Positions 42,609-52,482 of a DNA stretch of 64,000 nucleotides are shown piece by piece (the first letter of the stretch is position 1; the number at the start of each line of letters is the position of its first letter). The DNA lies in the NCBI GenBank assembly GCA_026418275.1, contig JAOABQ010000013.1:1-64000 (forward strand), in the 5' to 3' direction. Source of the stretch: Clostridia bacterium. Lineage in GTDB: Bacteria > Bacillota > Clostridia > Acetivibrionales > DSM-2933. Below the pieces are notes generated by a model, which was not told where the DNA came from, made no database searches, and saw nothing but the letters and a program-made list of their open reading frames with translations. The translations under genes and the position numbers were made by a program.

Positions 42609-45179
42609 ATGTATCTCTTAGGTAAAATAACTGTTACTGCTGTAATTCCGCAAAAGCTTTCCAGACTCAAGGATATTGCCTCTAACCTGTGGTGGACTTG
42701 GAACCCGGAGGCCATTGACTTGTATAGGGAAATCGACTTGGCGTTATGGGAGAAACTAGGGAAGAACCCGGTCCGTTTTCTCCAGGAAGTCAGTCAAAAA
42801 AAGCTGGATCAAAAACTCAATGATCCGGATTACATGTCCAGGTACGAAAATGTAGTAAAAACATTTGATGCATACATGACAAACACGGACACATGGTTTA
42901 AAAAGACACATCCGGATAAAGCCAACCATATGGTAGCTTACTTTTCCGCGGAGTACGGACTCACTGAAGTTCTTCCGGTATACTCAGGCGGCTTGGGTGT
43001 GTTATCGGGGGACCACTGCAAATCTGCAAGCGATCTTGGAATTCCGTTTACAGCCATCGGACTCTTTTACAAGCAAGGATATTTTAGTCAGCGCATTAAT
43101 CAGGAAGGGTGGCAGGAAACACACTTTACCCATTTAAACGTTTCACGCCTTCCCATTGCACCGGCCTTGAATGAAAAGGGTGAACAGGTGCAAATCAGCC
43201 TTGAGCTCCCAGGTAGAGTTGTCTATGCGAAAATCTGGCAGGTTAAGGTAGGACGTATTTCCTTATATTTAATGGATACGGATGTTGAGCAAAACAGTCC
43301 CCAGGATAGGGATCTTACTTCAAGACTCTATGGTGGAGACCAGGAAACCCGGATTCAGCAGGAAATTTTCCTTGGTATCGGCGGGATCCGTGTTTTGGAA
43401 GCCCTCGGCATTCATGCAACCGTCTACCATATGAATGAAGGACACTCATCCTTCCTGGGTCTTGAACTTTTACGCAAGCATATTCAGGAAAAGCATCTGC
43501 CCTTTAAAGAAGCAAAGGAATTGGTGGCATCATCGGTTATTTTCACCACACACACACCGGTTCCCGCAGGTAATGATGTATTCCCGATTCAAATGATTGA
43601 CAGATATTTTAATAACTTTTGGAACTTCTTAGGCATCAGCAGACATGAATTCCTTGATTTAGGCCTCAAGGTCGGTGAACACCAGAACTTCAATATGACT
43701 GTTTTGGCTCTCACTCTTGCCGGAAGGAAAAATGGAGTAAGTGAACTGCACGGTGCCGTGTCCCGTAACATATTCAACAATTTATGGCCGGGTATTCCAG
43801 AAGATGATGTTCCTATTACACATATCACCAATGGAATTAATACCCTTACCTGGTTGGCGCCAAGTTTTAAACATCTCTATGACAAATATTTGGATGCTGA
43901 CTGGAAGGAGAGATTGAGCGAAAACAGTGCCTGGGAGAAAGTGGACCTTATTCCGGACGAAGATGTATGGAAAACGCATTGTGTGCTGAAAACAAAAATG
44001 ATTGGCTATATCCGCGACAGGCTCCGTGACCAAAGAATTGCAAACGGTGATTCTGCGGAGAGGGTTAAGGAAGTAGATACCCTGTTGGATTCCAATGCAT
44101 TGACAATCGGTTTTGCCCGTAGGTTTGCTACATATAAAAGAGCAAACCTCATCTTTAGAAATATTGCAAGAATTCAAAGGATTCTAAATAGCCCTGAGAA
44201 ACCCGTTCAAATCATCTTTGCGGGTAAGGCTCACCCTGCTGACAGGCCTGCCCATGAAATCATCAAACATATTAATGATATCGCAAGACAGGAAGGTTTT
44301 AACGGCAAAGTTATACTGATTGAAAATTATAACATGACGATAGCACGAAACCTGGTGCAGGGTGTGGATATATGGCTTAATAACCCAAGACGCCCATTGG
44401 AGGCCAGTGGAACCAGTGGACAAAAAGTTGTAATCAATGGAATCATTAATTTCAGTGTACTGGATGGTTGGTGGTGTGAAGGTTACAACGGGAAAAACGG
44501 TTGGGCTATCGGTGATGATACGTACTATGATAACGAACATCACCAGGATAATGCAGACAGTGAGTCTATTTACAGTATTCTTGAAAACGAAATTATCCCC
44601 CTATTCTTTGATAGGGATGACAAGGGAATTCCTGTGAAATGGGTTAAGTGGATGAAGGAATCCATAAAGTCCTTGTCAGGACTTTATAGTACTCAAAGAA
44701 TGGTTCAGGAATACACCGAAAAAATGTATGTACCTTCCATGGTTAGGCTTGATAAAATCTCTCAAAGTAACTATTCTTTTGTTAGAGAATTGGCTGATTG
44801 GAAATCCTCTATTGAAAAGAACTGGCCCCAAGTACAAATTATGGCGGAAAAAACAATGAACCAGTTAAAGGAACAAAGTCTTTTCGCAGGTCAGGAATTG
44901 AAAATCAGCACAACTGTATACCTAGGCAGCATAAATCCATCCTATGTTAAGGTAGAGGTGTACTATGGACCCATCAGTAAAAATAATATGATTGACACCC
45001 CTGAAATTATTGAGATGAAACTGGAAAATGACAAACTCGACTATGGAACATACCGCTATTCTGCAGATATCAAACTTGTAGAAGGCGGAGAATACGGTTA
45101 TACCTTCCGCGTACTGCCCTATCATCCGGATTTGATCAACAAATTTGATCCAGGTCTTATTCGCTGGGTTGTACAATAG
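42609..45179 (+). CDS. glgP: alpha-glucan phosphorylase (GT35, DUF3417-type)
   Basis: This 856-residue enzyme releases glucose-1-phosphate from glycogen or maltodextrin. It has the N-terminal DUF3417 domain (residues 1-110, ASNLWWTWNPEA) of the GlgP/MalP-2 type. PLP-site sequence is EASGTSGQKVVINGIINFSV, with the lysine conserved; MHMNEGHSSF-like YHMNEGHSSFLGLELL and ISNGINTLTW-like ITNGINTLTW are present. It has its own terminator. Confidence 0.95.
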   Translation: MYLLGKITVTAVIPQKLSRLKDIASNLWWTWNPEAIDLYREIDLALWEKLGKNPVRFLQEVSQKKLDQKLNDPDYMSRYENVVKTFDAYMTNTDTWFKKTHPDKANHMVAYFSAEYGLTEVLPVYSGGLGVLSGDHCKSASDLGIPFTAIGLFYKQGYFSQRINQEGWQETHFTHLNVSRLPIAPALNEKGEQVQISLELPGRVVYAKIWQVKVGRISLYLMDTDVEQNSPQDRDLTSRLYGGDQETRIQQEIFLGIGGIRVLEALGIHATVYHMNEGHSSFLGLELLRKHIQEKHLPFKEAKELVASSVIFTTHTPVPAGNDVFPIQMIDRYFNNFWNFLGISRHEFLDLGLKVGEHQNFNMTVLALTLAGRKNGVSELHGAVSRNIFNNLWPGIPEDDVPITHITNGINTLTWLAPSFKHLYDKYLDADWKERLSENSAWEKVDLIPDEDVWKTHCVLKTKMIGYIRDRLRDQRIANGDSAERVKEVDTLLDSNALTIGFARRFATYKRANLIFRNIARIQRILNSPEKPVQIIFAGKAHPADRPAHEIIKHINDIARQEGFNGKVILIENYNMTIARNLVQGVDIWLNNPRRPLEASGTSGQKVVINGIINFSVLDGWWCEGYNGKNGWAIGDDTYYDNEHHQDNADSESIYSILENEIIPLFFDRDDKGIPVKWVKWMKESIKSLSGLYSTQRMVQEYTEKMYVPSMVRLDKISQSNYSFVRELADWKSSIEKNWPQVQIMAEKTMNQLKEQSLFAGQELKISTTVYLGSINPSYVKVEVYYGPISKNNMIDTPEIIEMKLENDKLDYGTYRYSADIKLVEGGEYGYTFRVLPYHPDLINKFDPGLIRWVVQ

Positions 45180-45196
45180 TACAAATAATAAGAGCA

Positions 45197-45236
45197 AACT
45201 CCCGGTATTATTGAGCAAATAATACCGGGAGTTTTT
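45197..45236 (+). terminator. terminator of the phosphorylase gene
   Basis: AACTCCCGGTATTATT pairs with AATAATACCGGGAGTT around GAGCA and is followed by TTTTGA, 18 bp after the stop. Confidence 0.9.
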
Positions 45237-45248
45237 GACTGTATATAA

Positions 45249-45345
45249 ATCGTGAAAATAATTTTCATGGATAAATTGAATTTTCACGATATTAAATCAA
45301 GGAAATTGAAGCGCGATATAAAATCTTTATCGCATTCAATATAGA
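45249..45345 (-). repeat. repeat family B, copy 2 (inverted)
   Basis: The reverse complement matches 42265-42362 with only a few substitutions and one length change. It lies between the phosphorylase terminator and the start of the S11-like gene (13 bp away), so it overlaps the latter's leader and probably its promoter. Confidence 0.85.
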
Positions 45346-45358
45346 ATGGACATTCGCC

Positions 45359-46603
45359 ATGAAAATAAAAGGTTTAAAGAAATTAATCATTTTCAATTTC
45401 ATTATCCTATTTTCGATTTCCCTACTATGCTTTTCAGTTTCCTTCTCTGCCAGCATGCCTCAAGAATTAAAATCAGAATCCGTCGTCTTGATTGAGGCAC
45501 AAAGAGGCCAGATTCTATATGAGAAGGATATACATAAAAGGCTTCATATTTCTATTGCCTGCAAAATCATGACAGCCGTGCTTGCGATGGAAAACGGAAA
45601 GCCGGACTCTAAAATTACAATCAGTAAGGAGTCGGTACAGCCAGGTACATCTTCCCTAAACCTTGAGGTCGGGGGTAAATATGCCATGGAGGATTTACTT
45701 TATGCCATCCTTCTTTCCCCGGCAAATGATGCTGCTATTTCTCTTGCTGAATATATCAGCGGTGATACAGGAAAATTTGTAGATTTAATGAACAGAAAAG
45801 CCTCTGAACTAAACCTAAATAATACTTTTTTCAAAAATCCCACCGGTCTTTTTGATAAGGCCCAATATACAACTGCCGCCGATCTTTCTGTTTTATTAAG
45901 ATATGCATTAAATAATCCTACGTTTAACCGTATCTTTGCAACGAAAGCTAAACCCTGGTCGGACAAAAAACGCACTTCCCTGCTCATCAACCAAAATAAA
46001 CTATTATGGAGCCTGGATGGAGCTGATGGGGGAAAGGCCGGTTACAACCACGAAAATAGACAGTCGGCCATAACTACTGCAACACGTGGCAATCAAAAGT
46101 TAATTTCCATTGTCCTGGATTGCCCCAAGGAACATTTATTTACCGAGTCTTCTCTACTAGTGGAGTACGGATTCAGCTACTTTAGAAAGGGAACCTTGGT
46201 TTTGGCAGGTCAACCCTTAAAAACCATCGAGGTAGAAGAGCAGGAAATCCCTTTAATAACCCTCAACGATGTTTTTTACACCTTTCCTAAGGAAGACAAT
46301 TACATAAAGGAAATTCAGTTTAGTTTACCCGGTAAGCCTAGTCTTCCCTTAACTAAGGACAAGGTAGTAGGTACTGCTCAATATACATTGAAAGACAACT
46401 TTGTTATTACAGTGGATTTATATCCGGTCAGTGATATACTTCCAAAAACCAGCTCAATCACTTCTCTGTTTTCTAGAATAACTGAAAATAAGGATATTTT
46501 TTTGCTTATCCTCTTTCTTTCCGCATTGGAATTATTCCTTATTGCCTATCACCTGACCCGCTTTCTAAAAAATAAAAATCATCTACGTATAAAACGCAAA
46601 TGA
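45359..46603 (+). CDS. S11 D-Ala-D-Ala carboxypeptidase homologue lacking catalytic motifs
   Basis: This 414-residue protein has a signal peptide (to about residue 31), a DacF-like domain (about 35-290), a beta-rich C-terminal domain and a final membrane helix (about 382-402). The three family motifs are degenerate. SxxK is IACK (66-69), with Ile at the nucleophile. SxN is PAN (121-123). KTG is KAG (226-228). Surrounding sequence (KIMTAVLAM, ANDAAISLAEYI, GADGGKAGYNHE) is well conserved, so this is a maintained pseudoenzyme candidate rather than decay. It may bind peptidoglycan or partners. The ribosome binding site is weak. Confidence 0.88.
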   Translation: MKIKGLKKLIIFNFIILFSISLLCFSVSFSASMPQELKSESVVLIEAQRGQILYEKDIHKRLHISIACKIMTAVLAMENGKPDSKITISKESVQPGTSSLNLEVGGKYAMEDLLYAILLSPANDAAISLAEYISGDTGKFVDLMNRKASELNLNNTFFKNPTGLFDKAQYTTAADLSVLLRYALNNPTFNRIFATKAKPWSDKKRTSLLINQNKLLWSLDGADGGKAGYNHENRQSAITTATRGNQKLISIVLDCPKEHLFTESSLLVEYGFSYFRKGTLVLAGQPLKTIEVEEQEIPLITLNDVFYTFPKEDNYIKEIQFSLPGKPSLPLTKDKVVGTAQYTLKDNFVITVDLYPVSDILPKTSSITSLFSRITENKDIFLLILFLSALELFLIAYHLTRFLKNKNHLRIKRK

Positions 46604-46662
46604 TCTTTGATGATTTCCGGAATAAAAGGTTTATAGAAAAAGACCAGTACTTTTTCATATTA

Positions 46663-47685
46663 CTACCTTGTTTTCATCTTGTCGTAAACCTTCTTTGAGA
46701 TTTCAGCAATTACCTTTGCTCCTTCTTCTGCTTCGACATTTTTGGACATAACTGCCAAAACATAAGGCTTACCGGTAAAAATAATTCCAATATCATGAAC
46801 TGCTTTCACCTGATCTCCCGTCTTATGTGCAACCTTTATACTTTTAGGCAATTGCGCAGGTAACCGGTCGTTAAAAACCGTATTTTCAAAGTTCTTCATT
46901 AATTCCGGCCCCAGCTTATCGTTCTTTTTGTAAAATGTATAAACAAGCTTCATATATAATGCCATATCACGGGGACATGAAACATTTTCCTTTTCATCGA
47001 CTACCACCCCGCCTAAATCTCTCATATACCTCTTCAAGGTGTCTCTGCCAATAATTCTAAAAAGCATATTGGTGGCAACATTATCACTGTATACAATAGA
47101 AAATTTGGATAATTCTCTTATCGTATAGCTTTCTCCAAAGGAGCGGTATTGAATTTCACCCGTACCCTCCTCAAAATCCTCCTTCTTATATGTCAAAGTA
47201 TCTTTCAATTGGATAGCACCTTCCAAAACCTTTTGGTATAAGTAAAGATTTAAAGGTATTTTGGTTGTACTGGCAGCATTGTAAGTATCCAAATAATTAA
47301 TTCCAAATTCATTGTTGTCTACCAAGTCTATTAAATAAACACCATATTGGCCGTTACAATGCCTTAAATAGTCATTGAGTTCCTTTTCCAATCCCAAAAC
47401 TATGAGGTTTTCTTTGGATTGTGATTTCCTCAACGGGGTATTTGCCGGGGTACTCGTAGGACTTGCTGAAGGGGCTCTCCACACTCCTTCGGAAATATTT
47501 GTACTGGTTCCCGGGGTAGCTTGGTTAGATACAAGCTTATCTTTCTGGTCGTGATTTCCAAAAACATTGATAGAAAACCATACAATAAAAAGGATTACGA
47601 TAAAAATGCTAAAAAACCTTATTCTTTTTAATCGTCTTCTTTTTTTTAGTCTTTCCTTTAAAGGGAGACTATTGTCGAATTTCAT
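46663..47685 (-). CDS. class A beta-lactamase-like serine hydrolase
   Basis: The protein has about 340 residues, an N-terminal membrane anchor (FFSIFIVILFIVWFSINVF) and a Ser/Thr/Pro-rich linker. The serine-hydrolase domain has the motifs STTK (AASTTKIPLN), SDN (YSDNVATN) and KTG (AHKTGDQ). It may be a beta-lactamase or a cell-wall enzyme; the catalytic Glu166 region of true lactamases is not obvious. ATG at 47683-47685 fits AGAGGTG best, with another ATG immediately before. Confidence 0.85.
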   Translation of the reverse strand: MKFDNSLPLKERLKKRRRLKRIRFFSIFIVILFIVWFSINVFGNHDQKDKLVSNQATPGTSTNISEGVWRAPSASPTSTPANTPLRKSQSKENLIVLGLEKELNDYLRHCNGQYGVYLIDLVDNNEFGINYLDTYNAASTTKIPLNLYLYQKVLEGAIQLKDTLTYKKEDFEEGTGEIQYRSFGESYTIRELSKFSIVYSDNVATNMLFRIIGRDTLKRYMRDLGGVVVDEKENVSCPRDMALYMKLVYTFYKKNDKLGPELMKNFENTVFNDRLPAQLPKSIKVAHKTGDQVKAVHDIGIIFTGKPYVLAVMSKNVEAEEGAKVIAEISKKVYDKMKTR

Positions 47686-47872
47686 CATACACCTCTTATA
47701 TACTTCTTTTATATGCATTTGCCTTAAAACAAATATGATTGCATATTATTCCCAGATTTAAGGCTGTTTAGCACTGTATTTTGCTAATATATTCCGTTAT
47801 TTTTACATTCTTTTTGTAATTTTATCATTTTTATAAAAACAAATTCAATAGAATTCTTGATTATTTTACAAA

Positions 47873-49051
47873 TCATCCTTCAATTTTACCGTAAACCCCT
47901 CCTCCACCAACCTCAATACTAAGTTTACCTTCTCTCGCCAATATAATATTCTTAGCAATCTCAGCTTTTACAACCGTCTGTAATTCTTCCAGTGCAGCAT
48001 CGTGAAGAATTCTCATTTCATTTCCAAAATGTTGGATCAGCTTATCGATGGTCTTTGGCCCGACTTTAGGTAAAAATTCAAGTGGAATTTGATATTGATA
48101 GGGCGGCCGGTCGTTCATATCCGGCTCCCTTTTGTCCTTAATCATCTCCAACCGGTCTTTAACCCCTACCACAATAGCATGCTCCATGGAAACAGGACAT
48201 TTTAAAACCGGGGGTTCACCTTTTATAACCGTATCGCAGCTTAGACAATATGTCCTATGGTATTTACCAAGCTGCGGATTCAAACCGTAATTGACCTTGA
48301 CCCTCCGTCCGTCAACATTTCTTAATGCTTTTAAAACTTCATCAAAGCTGGTGTCTTCCATTTCAAAAATGTTATATTCCCTTCCCATCTTGATAAGGGA
48401 ATGTGCATCCGAGTTGCTGATAAAGGATTTTCCGTCTAACTCGCTCAGCATGCTGGCCATCATAGAATCAGCACTTAACCCCAATTCTATAGCCGGGATT
48501 TTTTCAAAGGATGCGTCATCAAAAATTACATGGAGTGAATCACAGCAGTTTCCATAAAAGCTTTTGTGCGGCGTAAAAGCATGTGCAGGAATGAACACGC
48601 CTCCATGGGAATCCACAACGTTAAAAAGCTCCTGTCCGGTAAGCCTGCTCATAGAGGAACAATACTTTATATTTTTTATATGCTTGCACATACTTTGAGA
48701 AAACTCCTTGATCTGCTTCAGTGTCTTAAAAAAACAGAGAGAATGGGAACTGCATCCTGCCACCTCATGGGTTTCAATTTCCGCTCCCAGAATTAAAGTT
48801 TGTCCACCCCGGTATTCCATTCCTCCATCCCTTTTTTCCTGGAGCTCCCCTCTTTCAACCAACCGGTCTATATCTTCCAATACATAAGGAGATATAGAGT
48901 CTACCACCCCTATTACATGAATACCTTTCCGGTAGTATGATTCATAAGCAATATTTTCAAAGGTCAAATTGTTCGCAGTAGCCTTCTTTATCTCTCTACC
49001 TTCCGAAGAGCGCCCGATATGGACGTGAAGATCAACATAATAGCTGTTCAT
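47873..49051 (-). CDS. endonuclease Q-like PHP-domain nuclease
   Basis: This 392-residue protein has a PHP phosphoesterase domain with metal ligands in DLHVHIG, GAEIETHE and SNSDAHSL, a C4 zinc knuckle (CLSCDTVIK...CPVSMEH region) and a C-terminal helix-hairpin-helix (LPKVGPKTIDKLI). This is the EndoQ layout, which nicks DNA 5' of deaminated bases (uracil, hypoxanthine). It stands alone on this strand. Confidence 0.9.
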   Translation of the reverse strand: MNSYYVDLHVHIGRSSEGREIKKATANNLTFENIAYESYYRKGIHVIGVVDSISPYVLEDIDRLVERGELQEKRDGGMEYRGGQTLILGAEIETHEVAGCSSHSLCFFKTLKQIKEFSQSMCKHIKNIKYCSSMSRLTGQELFNVVDSHGGVFIPAHAFTPHKSFYGNCCDSLHVIFDDASFEKIPAIELGLSADSMMASMLSELDGKSFISNSDAHSLIKMGREYNIFEMEDTSFDEVLKALRNVDGRRVKVNYGLNPQLGKYHRTYCLSCDTVIKGEPPVLKCPVSMEHAIVVGVKDRLEMIKDKREPDMNDRPPYQYQIPLEFLPKVGPKTIDKLIQHFGNEMRILHDAALEELQTVVKAEIAKNIILAREGKLSIEVGGGGVYGKIEG

Positions 49052-49444
49052 TACTCTAAACTCCTTTTTTAGGGATTATGACCCGATTGATTTCCCGTTG
49101 GAAATGAATCCATAAAGTGCAGCTTTTCTAACAGGATAAACGTGATTTCATGCTTGTCATCCTTATCCATTTTACCACAAATCGGATATAACATTATTCT
49201 CTATAATCAATCATATATTGTGATTCATATAGACACCCATTTTAACGATTAAAAATAAAATGGCATTCACGAAACAAGACAAGTACAACTCCCTTGTTTA
49301 CACAAATGCCAATGATAGAGAAACACTATTTTTCAGTGCCTTTCGATCCGCAAAGTTTAAATTCTGGGTATGAAGGCCATCACATCTACGAAGCAGCTTC
49401 GCAACACACGTAAGTGAGCTATACAATTGCTGCGCATCGAACTA
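49052..49444. other. 393-bp gap upstream of the endonuclease Q-like gene
   Basis: It holds the terminator at 49261-49311 and a short GAAGCAGCTTC hairpin (49391-49401). No gene is seen. Confidence 0.5.
49261..49311 (-). terminator. terminator of the activase operon
   Basis: On the minus strand TGGCATT plus AAACAAG pair with CTTGTTT plus AATGCCA across a small internal loop, followed by TTTATTTTTAAT, about 130 bp after the activase stop. Confidence 0.75.
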
Positions 49445-50440
49445 CTAGCTTACACCTTCACTTTCCCGCTCTATAACGGACCATTTTCCACAGCGGTCTC
49501 CCCATCTTGCAATAACTTCTCCATTGGAATAGATCTCAATGACTTCGCAAAGATTGGAACAATCCTGGCACTCCAGACTTTTTGCGTTATAATCATTATT
49601 TGCGCTTTCAAAACCATAAAAGTTTGTAATCATACTGCCTTGGGACATTTTCTCTTTTGCAATCAAGGCTGCACCGAAAGCACCCATTACATCATGGTAC
49701 GCCGGAATAATGATTTCTGTCTCCAATGCTTTTTGGAACGCTGCTACAATCCCGACGTTCGCAGCAACACCCCCTTGAAAAACAATTGGTGCTTCTATCT
49801 TTTTGCCTTTTGCAAGGTTATTCAGGTAATTTCTTACCAAAGCTTCACATAAGCCGTTGATAATATCGGGGATGGAATGCCCCGTCTGCTGCTTATGTAT
49901 CATGTCAGACTCGGCAAACACTGCGCATCTTCCCGCAATCCTTACAGACGAAGAGGCCTTTAAGGCAAAAGCTCCAAACTTTTCTATCGGTATCTCCAGC
50001 CTTGATGCCTGACGGTCCAGAAAAGATCCTGTACCGGCCGCACACACCGTATTCATGGCAAAATCGGAGATGACTCCGTTTTTTAACAATATGATTTTCG
50101 AATCCTGGCCACCGATTTCCAGGATGGTTCTTACTCCGGGAACCGCTTTTTGAGCAGCTACCGCATGTGAAGTGATTTCATTTTTCACAACATCTGCGCC
50201 GACAATGACACTTGCCAGCTGCCTGCCGCTTCCTGTAGCACCTACACCCTTCACTTTATAATCTCCCCGCAATCTTTTTGAGATTGTGGAAAGGCCATTC
50301 CTTATTGCCTGAATAGGTCTGCCACCCGTTCTTATATAAAGTTTTTCCACTACTTTTTCATTTTCATCAATCACAACAAGATTTGTACTCACCGATCCGA
50401 CATCAATTCCCAAATAATAAGAGATCTTCTCCACCCTCAA
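49445..50440 (-). CDS. acyl-CoA dehydratase activase-like ATPase (BadF/BcrA/HgdC family)
   Basis: This 331-residue ASKHA-fold ATPase has YYLGIDVGSVSTNLVVID (phosphate 1) and ILEIGGQDSKII (phosphate 2). The cysteines NTVCAAGTGSFLD and GRCAVFAESDM bind the 4Fe-4S cluster at the dimer interface in HgdC. It injects an electron into a dehydratase-like partner with ATP hydrolysis. It overlaps the preceding gene by 38 bp and ends a three-gene operon. TTG start with GGGAG upstream. Confidence 0.92.
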   Translation of the reverse strand: MRVEKISYYLGIDVGSVSTNLVVIDENEKVVEKLYIRTGGRPIQAIRNGLSTISKRLRGDYKVKGVGATGSGRQLASVIVGADVVKNEITSHAVAAQKAVPGVRTILEIGGQDSKIILLKNGVISDFAMNTVCAAGTGSFLDRQASRLEIPIEKFGAFALKASSSVRIAGRCAVFAESDMIHKQQTGHSIPDIINGLCEALVRNYLNNLAKGKKIEAPIVFQGGVAANVGIVAAFQKALETEIIIPAYHDVMGAFGAALIAKEKMSQGSMITNFYGFESANNDYNAKSLECQDCSNLCEVIEIYSNGEVIARWGDRCGKWSVIERESEGVS

Positions 50441-51518
50441 CCCGCTCCCTTCTCCTGTTTAACAAATCAACAAATGCTTCCACTCTTGTTAAGTAACCTG
50501 CTTCTCCCGTCATTTCATCAATAATCAACGTTAGAATGGGAATATTGTAGTCATTCCCTATTTTAGGCAAAATATTTTCTGCAACAATTTCCGGCATACA
50601 CGTTAAGGGATATATCTGAATAATCCCATCAAATCCATCCTGGGCATATTGCACTGTGTTACCAACCGTTTCCTGTGCGTGGCCACCGATCATGGCACCT
50701 AAATATGGCTTTGCTGCTTGCGCATAGCTTAAATCTCTTGGAAGGTGCAGTGCATTTTTGATCATATGCTCAATAATCCATCCGCTCACCGTAACATAGC
50801 GATTTACTTCAACACCCATATTCCCCAACGTGGAGGCAATATTCATATTGGCAAACGGATCAATGGTAGTATAAATCTCTCCTACAATTCCAACCCTTAA
50901 GGGCTTATAATCCTCATTTTGCTCTACGGCAAGCAAGCTTCTTCTGGTTTCAAGAATAAGCTTTTTGATTTCAGAATAACCTTTGGCTTGTATCACTTTT
51001 CTTTGAAAAACCTTATAGATTTTATCGACAGCACCTTTTTCGATTTCCCTGGGTCTCACCCAGAAAGTCAGGGCCTCCAGTTCATCGACCATTTTAGCTA
51101 TTTTGGTTATCATGGCCATTATTTTTACAATCTTAAAAACATTTAAAGTCCCCGACAGCTTCTTAATCCTTTTTAAAAGTTCCCGGATTCCCTGGTCAGG
51201 TAATTCCAGGGATATTATATCCATATCATATCCGGCATCCTTTAAAATTTCCCGGTGCAATTCGGCATAATACCCAAACCTGCAAGGGCCTCTTCCTCCG
51301 GTGATTATAACTGTATCTGCTCCTTTTTCATATGCATGAATAAAATTCCCTACATTAATTTTAAGGGGTAGACACGCAGACTCTGGAGCATATTTGGTCC
51401 CAATTTCCAGTGATTCCTTGTTATTATAGGGCGGAATGACATAATCCACACCAAATTCATCCAGCATCATCTTAGCCGGGATATACGTATTGCCCATATG
51501 TGGAAACGTTACTTTCAT
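50403..51518 (-). CDS. 2-hydroxyacyl-CoA dehydratase-like (HGD-D) subunit
   Basis: This 371-residue protein has cysteines in APESACLPLK, GGRGPCRFG and PLTCMPEIVAENIL, the cluster-ligand layout of HGD-D/CoA-activase partner proteins. Related double-cubane cluster proteins reduce small molecules, so the substrate need not be an acyl-CoA. It overlaps both neighbours and starts ATG with ATGGAGGAAT upstream. Confidence 0.85.
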   Translation of the reverse strand: MKVTFPHMGNTYIPAKMMLDEFGVDYVIPPYNNKESLEIGTKYAPESACLPLKINVGNFIHAYEKGADTVIITGGRGPCRFGYYAELHREILKDAGYDMDIISLELPDQGIRELLKRIKKLSGTLNVFKIVKIMAMITKIAKMVDELEALTFWVRPREIEKGAVDKIYKVFQRKVIQAKGYSEIKKLILETRRSLLAVEQNEDYKPLRVGIVGEIYTTIDPFANMNIASTLGNMGVEVNRYVTVSGWIIEHMIKNALHLPRDLSYAQAAKPYLGAMIGGHAQETVGNTVQYAQDGFDGIIQIYPLTCMPEIVAENILPKIGNDYNIPILTLIIDEMTGEAGYLTRVEAFVDLLNRRRERVEGGEDLLLFGN

Positions 51519-52482
51519 TTTTATTCCTCCATCGAATCATATCTATAAAAGCTTCTATTCTTGTATTTAAGCCAGCTTCACCCGAGTGCTCATCAATAGT
51601 TAAGATTGTAAAAGGTATATCCCTGCTGCGTCTTATTTTTCTTTCAATCAGATCGCATACAAAGGAATCTACACCGCAACCGAAGGACATTAGAAAAATG
51701 ATCCCGTCAATATCTTTCCGTTCAATGAAATGCAGTGCACTTCCAACCGCCTTTCTTCCAAAATTCCAGAACATGCGCTTGGGTAAGCAGCCAACCTTTT
51801 CTTTAATGATATCTGAATCCACCATTTCGATGGTGATGGTATTGACTCCGCTGCCCGCAAGCTTCCTAAGCAGGTTCATGTTGATATAACTGTCGTATAA
51901 ATTGTATACATGTCCAATTACCGCAATGTTCAGAACACCCTCTGCGGACTTTATCTTTATTTTTTTGTGATTTTCCAGTATATCTATAGGTAAATAGCCC
52001 TTTCTAACCCGCTCCTTAAAGCTTTTATATTCACTTAAAGCCTTTTCATATGCCTTTTCAACTTTTTTATAATCCTTTGTAAAGTAACTGCCTATTTCAT
52101 ATACAGCAGACATTACATCCTTTTTTGATTTTCTCAAATTTACTTCGGTATCTATCAGCGTGGGTAAGTCTTTAAAATTATGTCTGATCATATCCGGAAG
52201 ACCGCCAAATTTCGGGCAGATATATTCATTTTTTGATACACTGGTAAACCGTGGTACAAAAAGATAATCCACCCTGTCCTTTATCTCCGAAACATGTCCG
52301 TGATAAACTTTAAGCGGCAGGCATGCCTCATCAACACAGGATTTTACACCCACATCAAGAATTTGTTTTGTTGTGTGCGCAGATACAACAACTTCAGCTC
52401 CAAGCTCCTCAAAAAACGTCCTCCAAAGAGGAAAATAATTGTAATAGAATAAACCTCTTGGAATACCTACTTTTTTTACCAT
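51472..52482 (-). CDS. DUF2229-type acyl-CoA dehydratase activase-related protein
   Basis: This 336-residue protein begins KVGIPRGLFYYNYFPLWRTF, the DUF2229 signature, with cysteines in KSCVDEACLPLKV, NEYICPKFGG and FGCGVDSFVCDLIE. It is first in a three-gene overlapping operon (DUF2229, HGD-D-like, activase). In many Firmicutes the same modules are fused in one long protein; here they are split. Physiological role is unknown. Confidence 0.85.
   Translation of the reverse strand: MVKKVGIPRGLFYYNYFPLWRTFFEELGAEVVVSAHTTKQILDVGVKSCVDEACLPLKVYHGHVSEIKDRVDYLFVPRFTSVSKNEYICPKFGGLPDMIRHNFKDLPTLIDTEVNLRKSKKDVMSAVYEIGSYFTKDYKKVEKAYEKALSEYKSFKERVRKGYLPIDILENHKKIKIKSAEGVLNIAVIGHVYNLYDSYINMNLLRKLAGSGVNTITIEMVDSDIIKEKVGCLPKRMFWNFGRKAVGSALHFIERKDIDGIIFLMSFGCGVDSFVCDLIERKIRRSRDIPFTILTIDEHSGEAGLNTRIEAFIDMIRWRNKNESNVSTYGQYVYPG

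Noticed and set aside
49371..49444. tRNA-like or structured RNA near the activase stop
   Set aside because: Only a short GAAGCAGCTTC hairpin is present; no cloverleaf or known motif.
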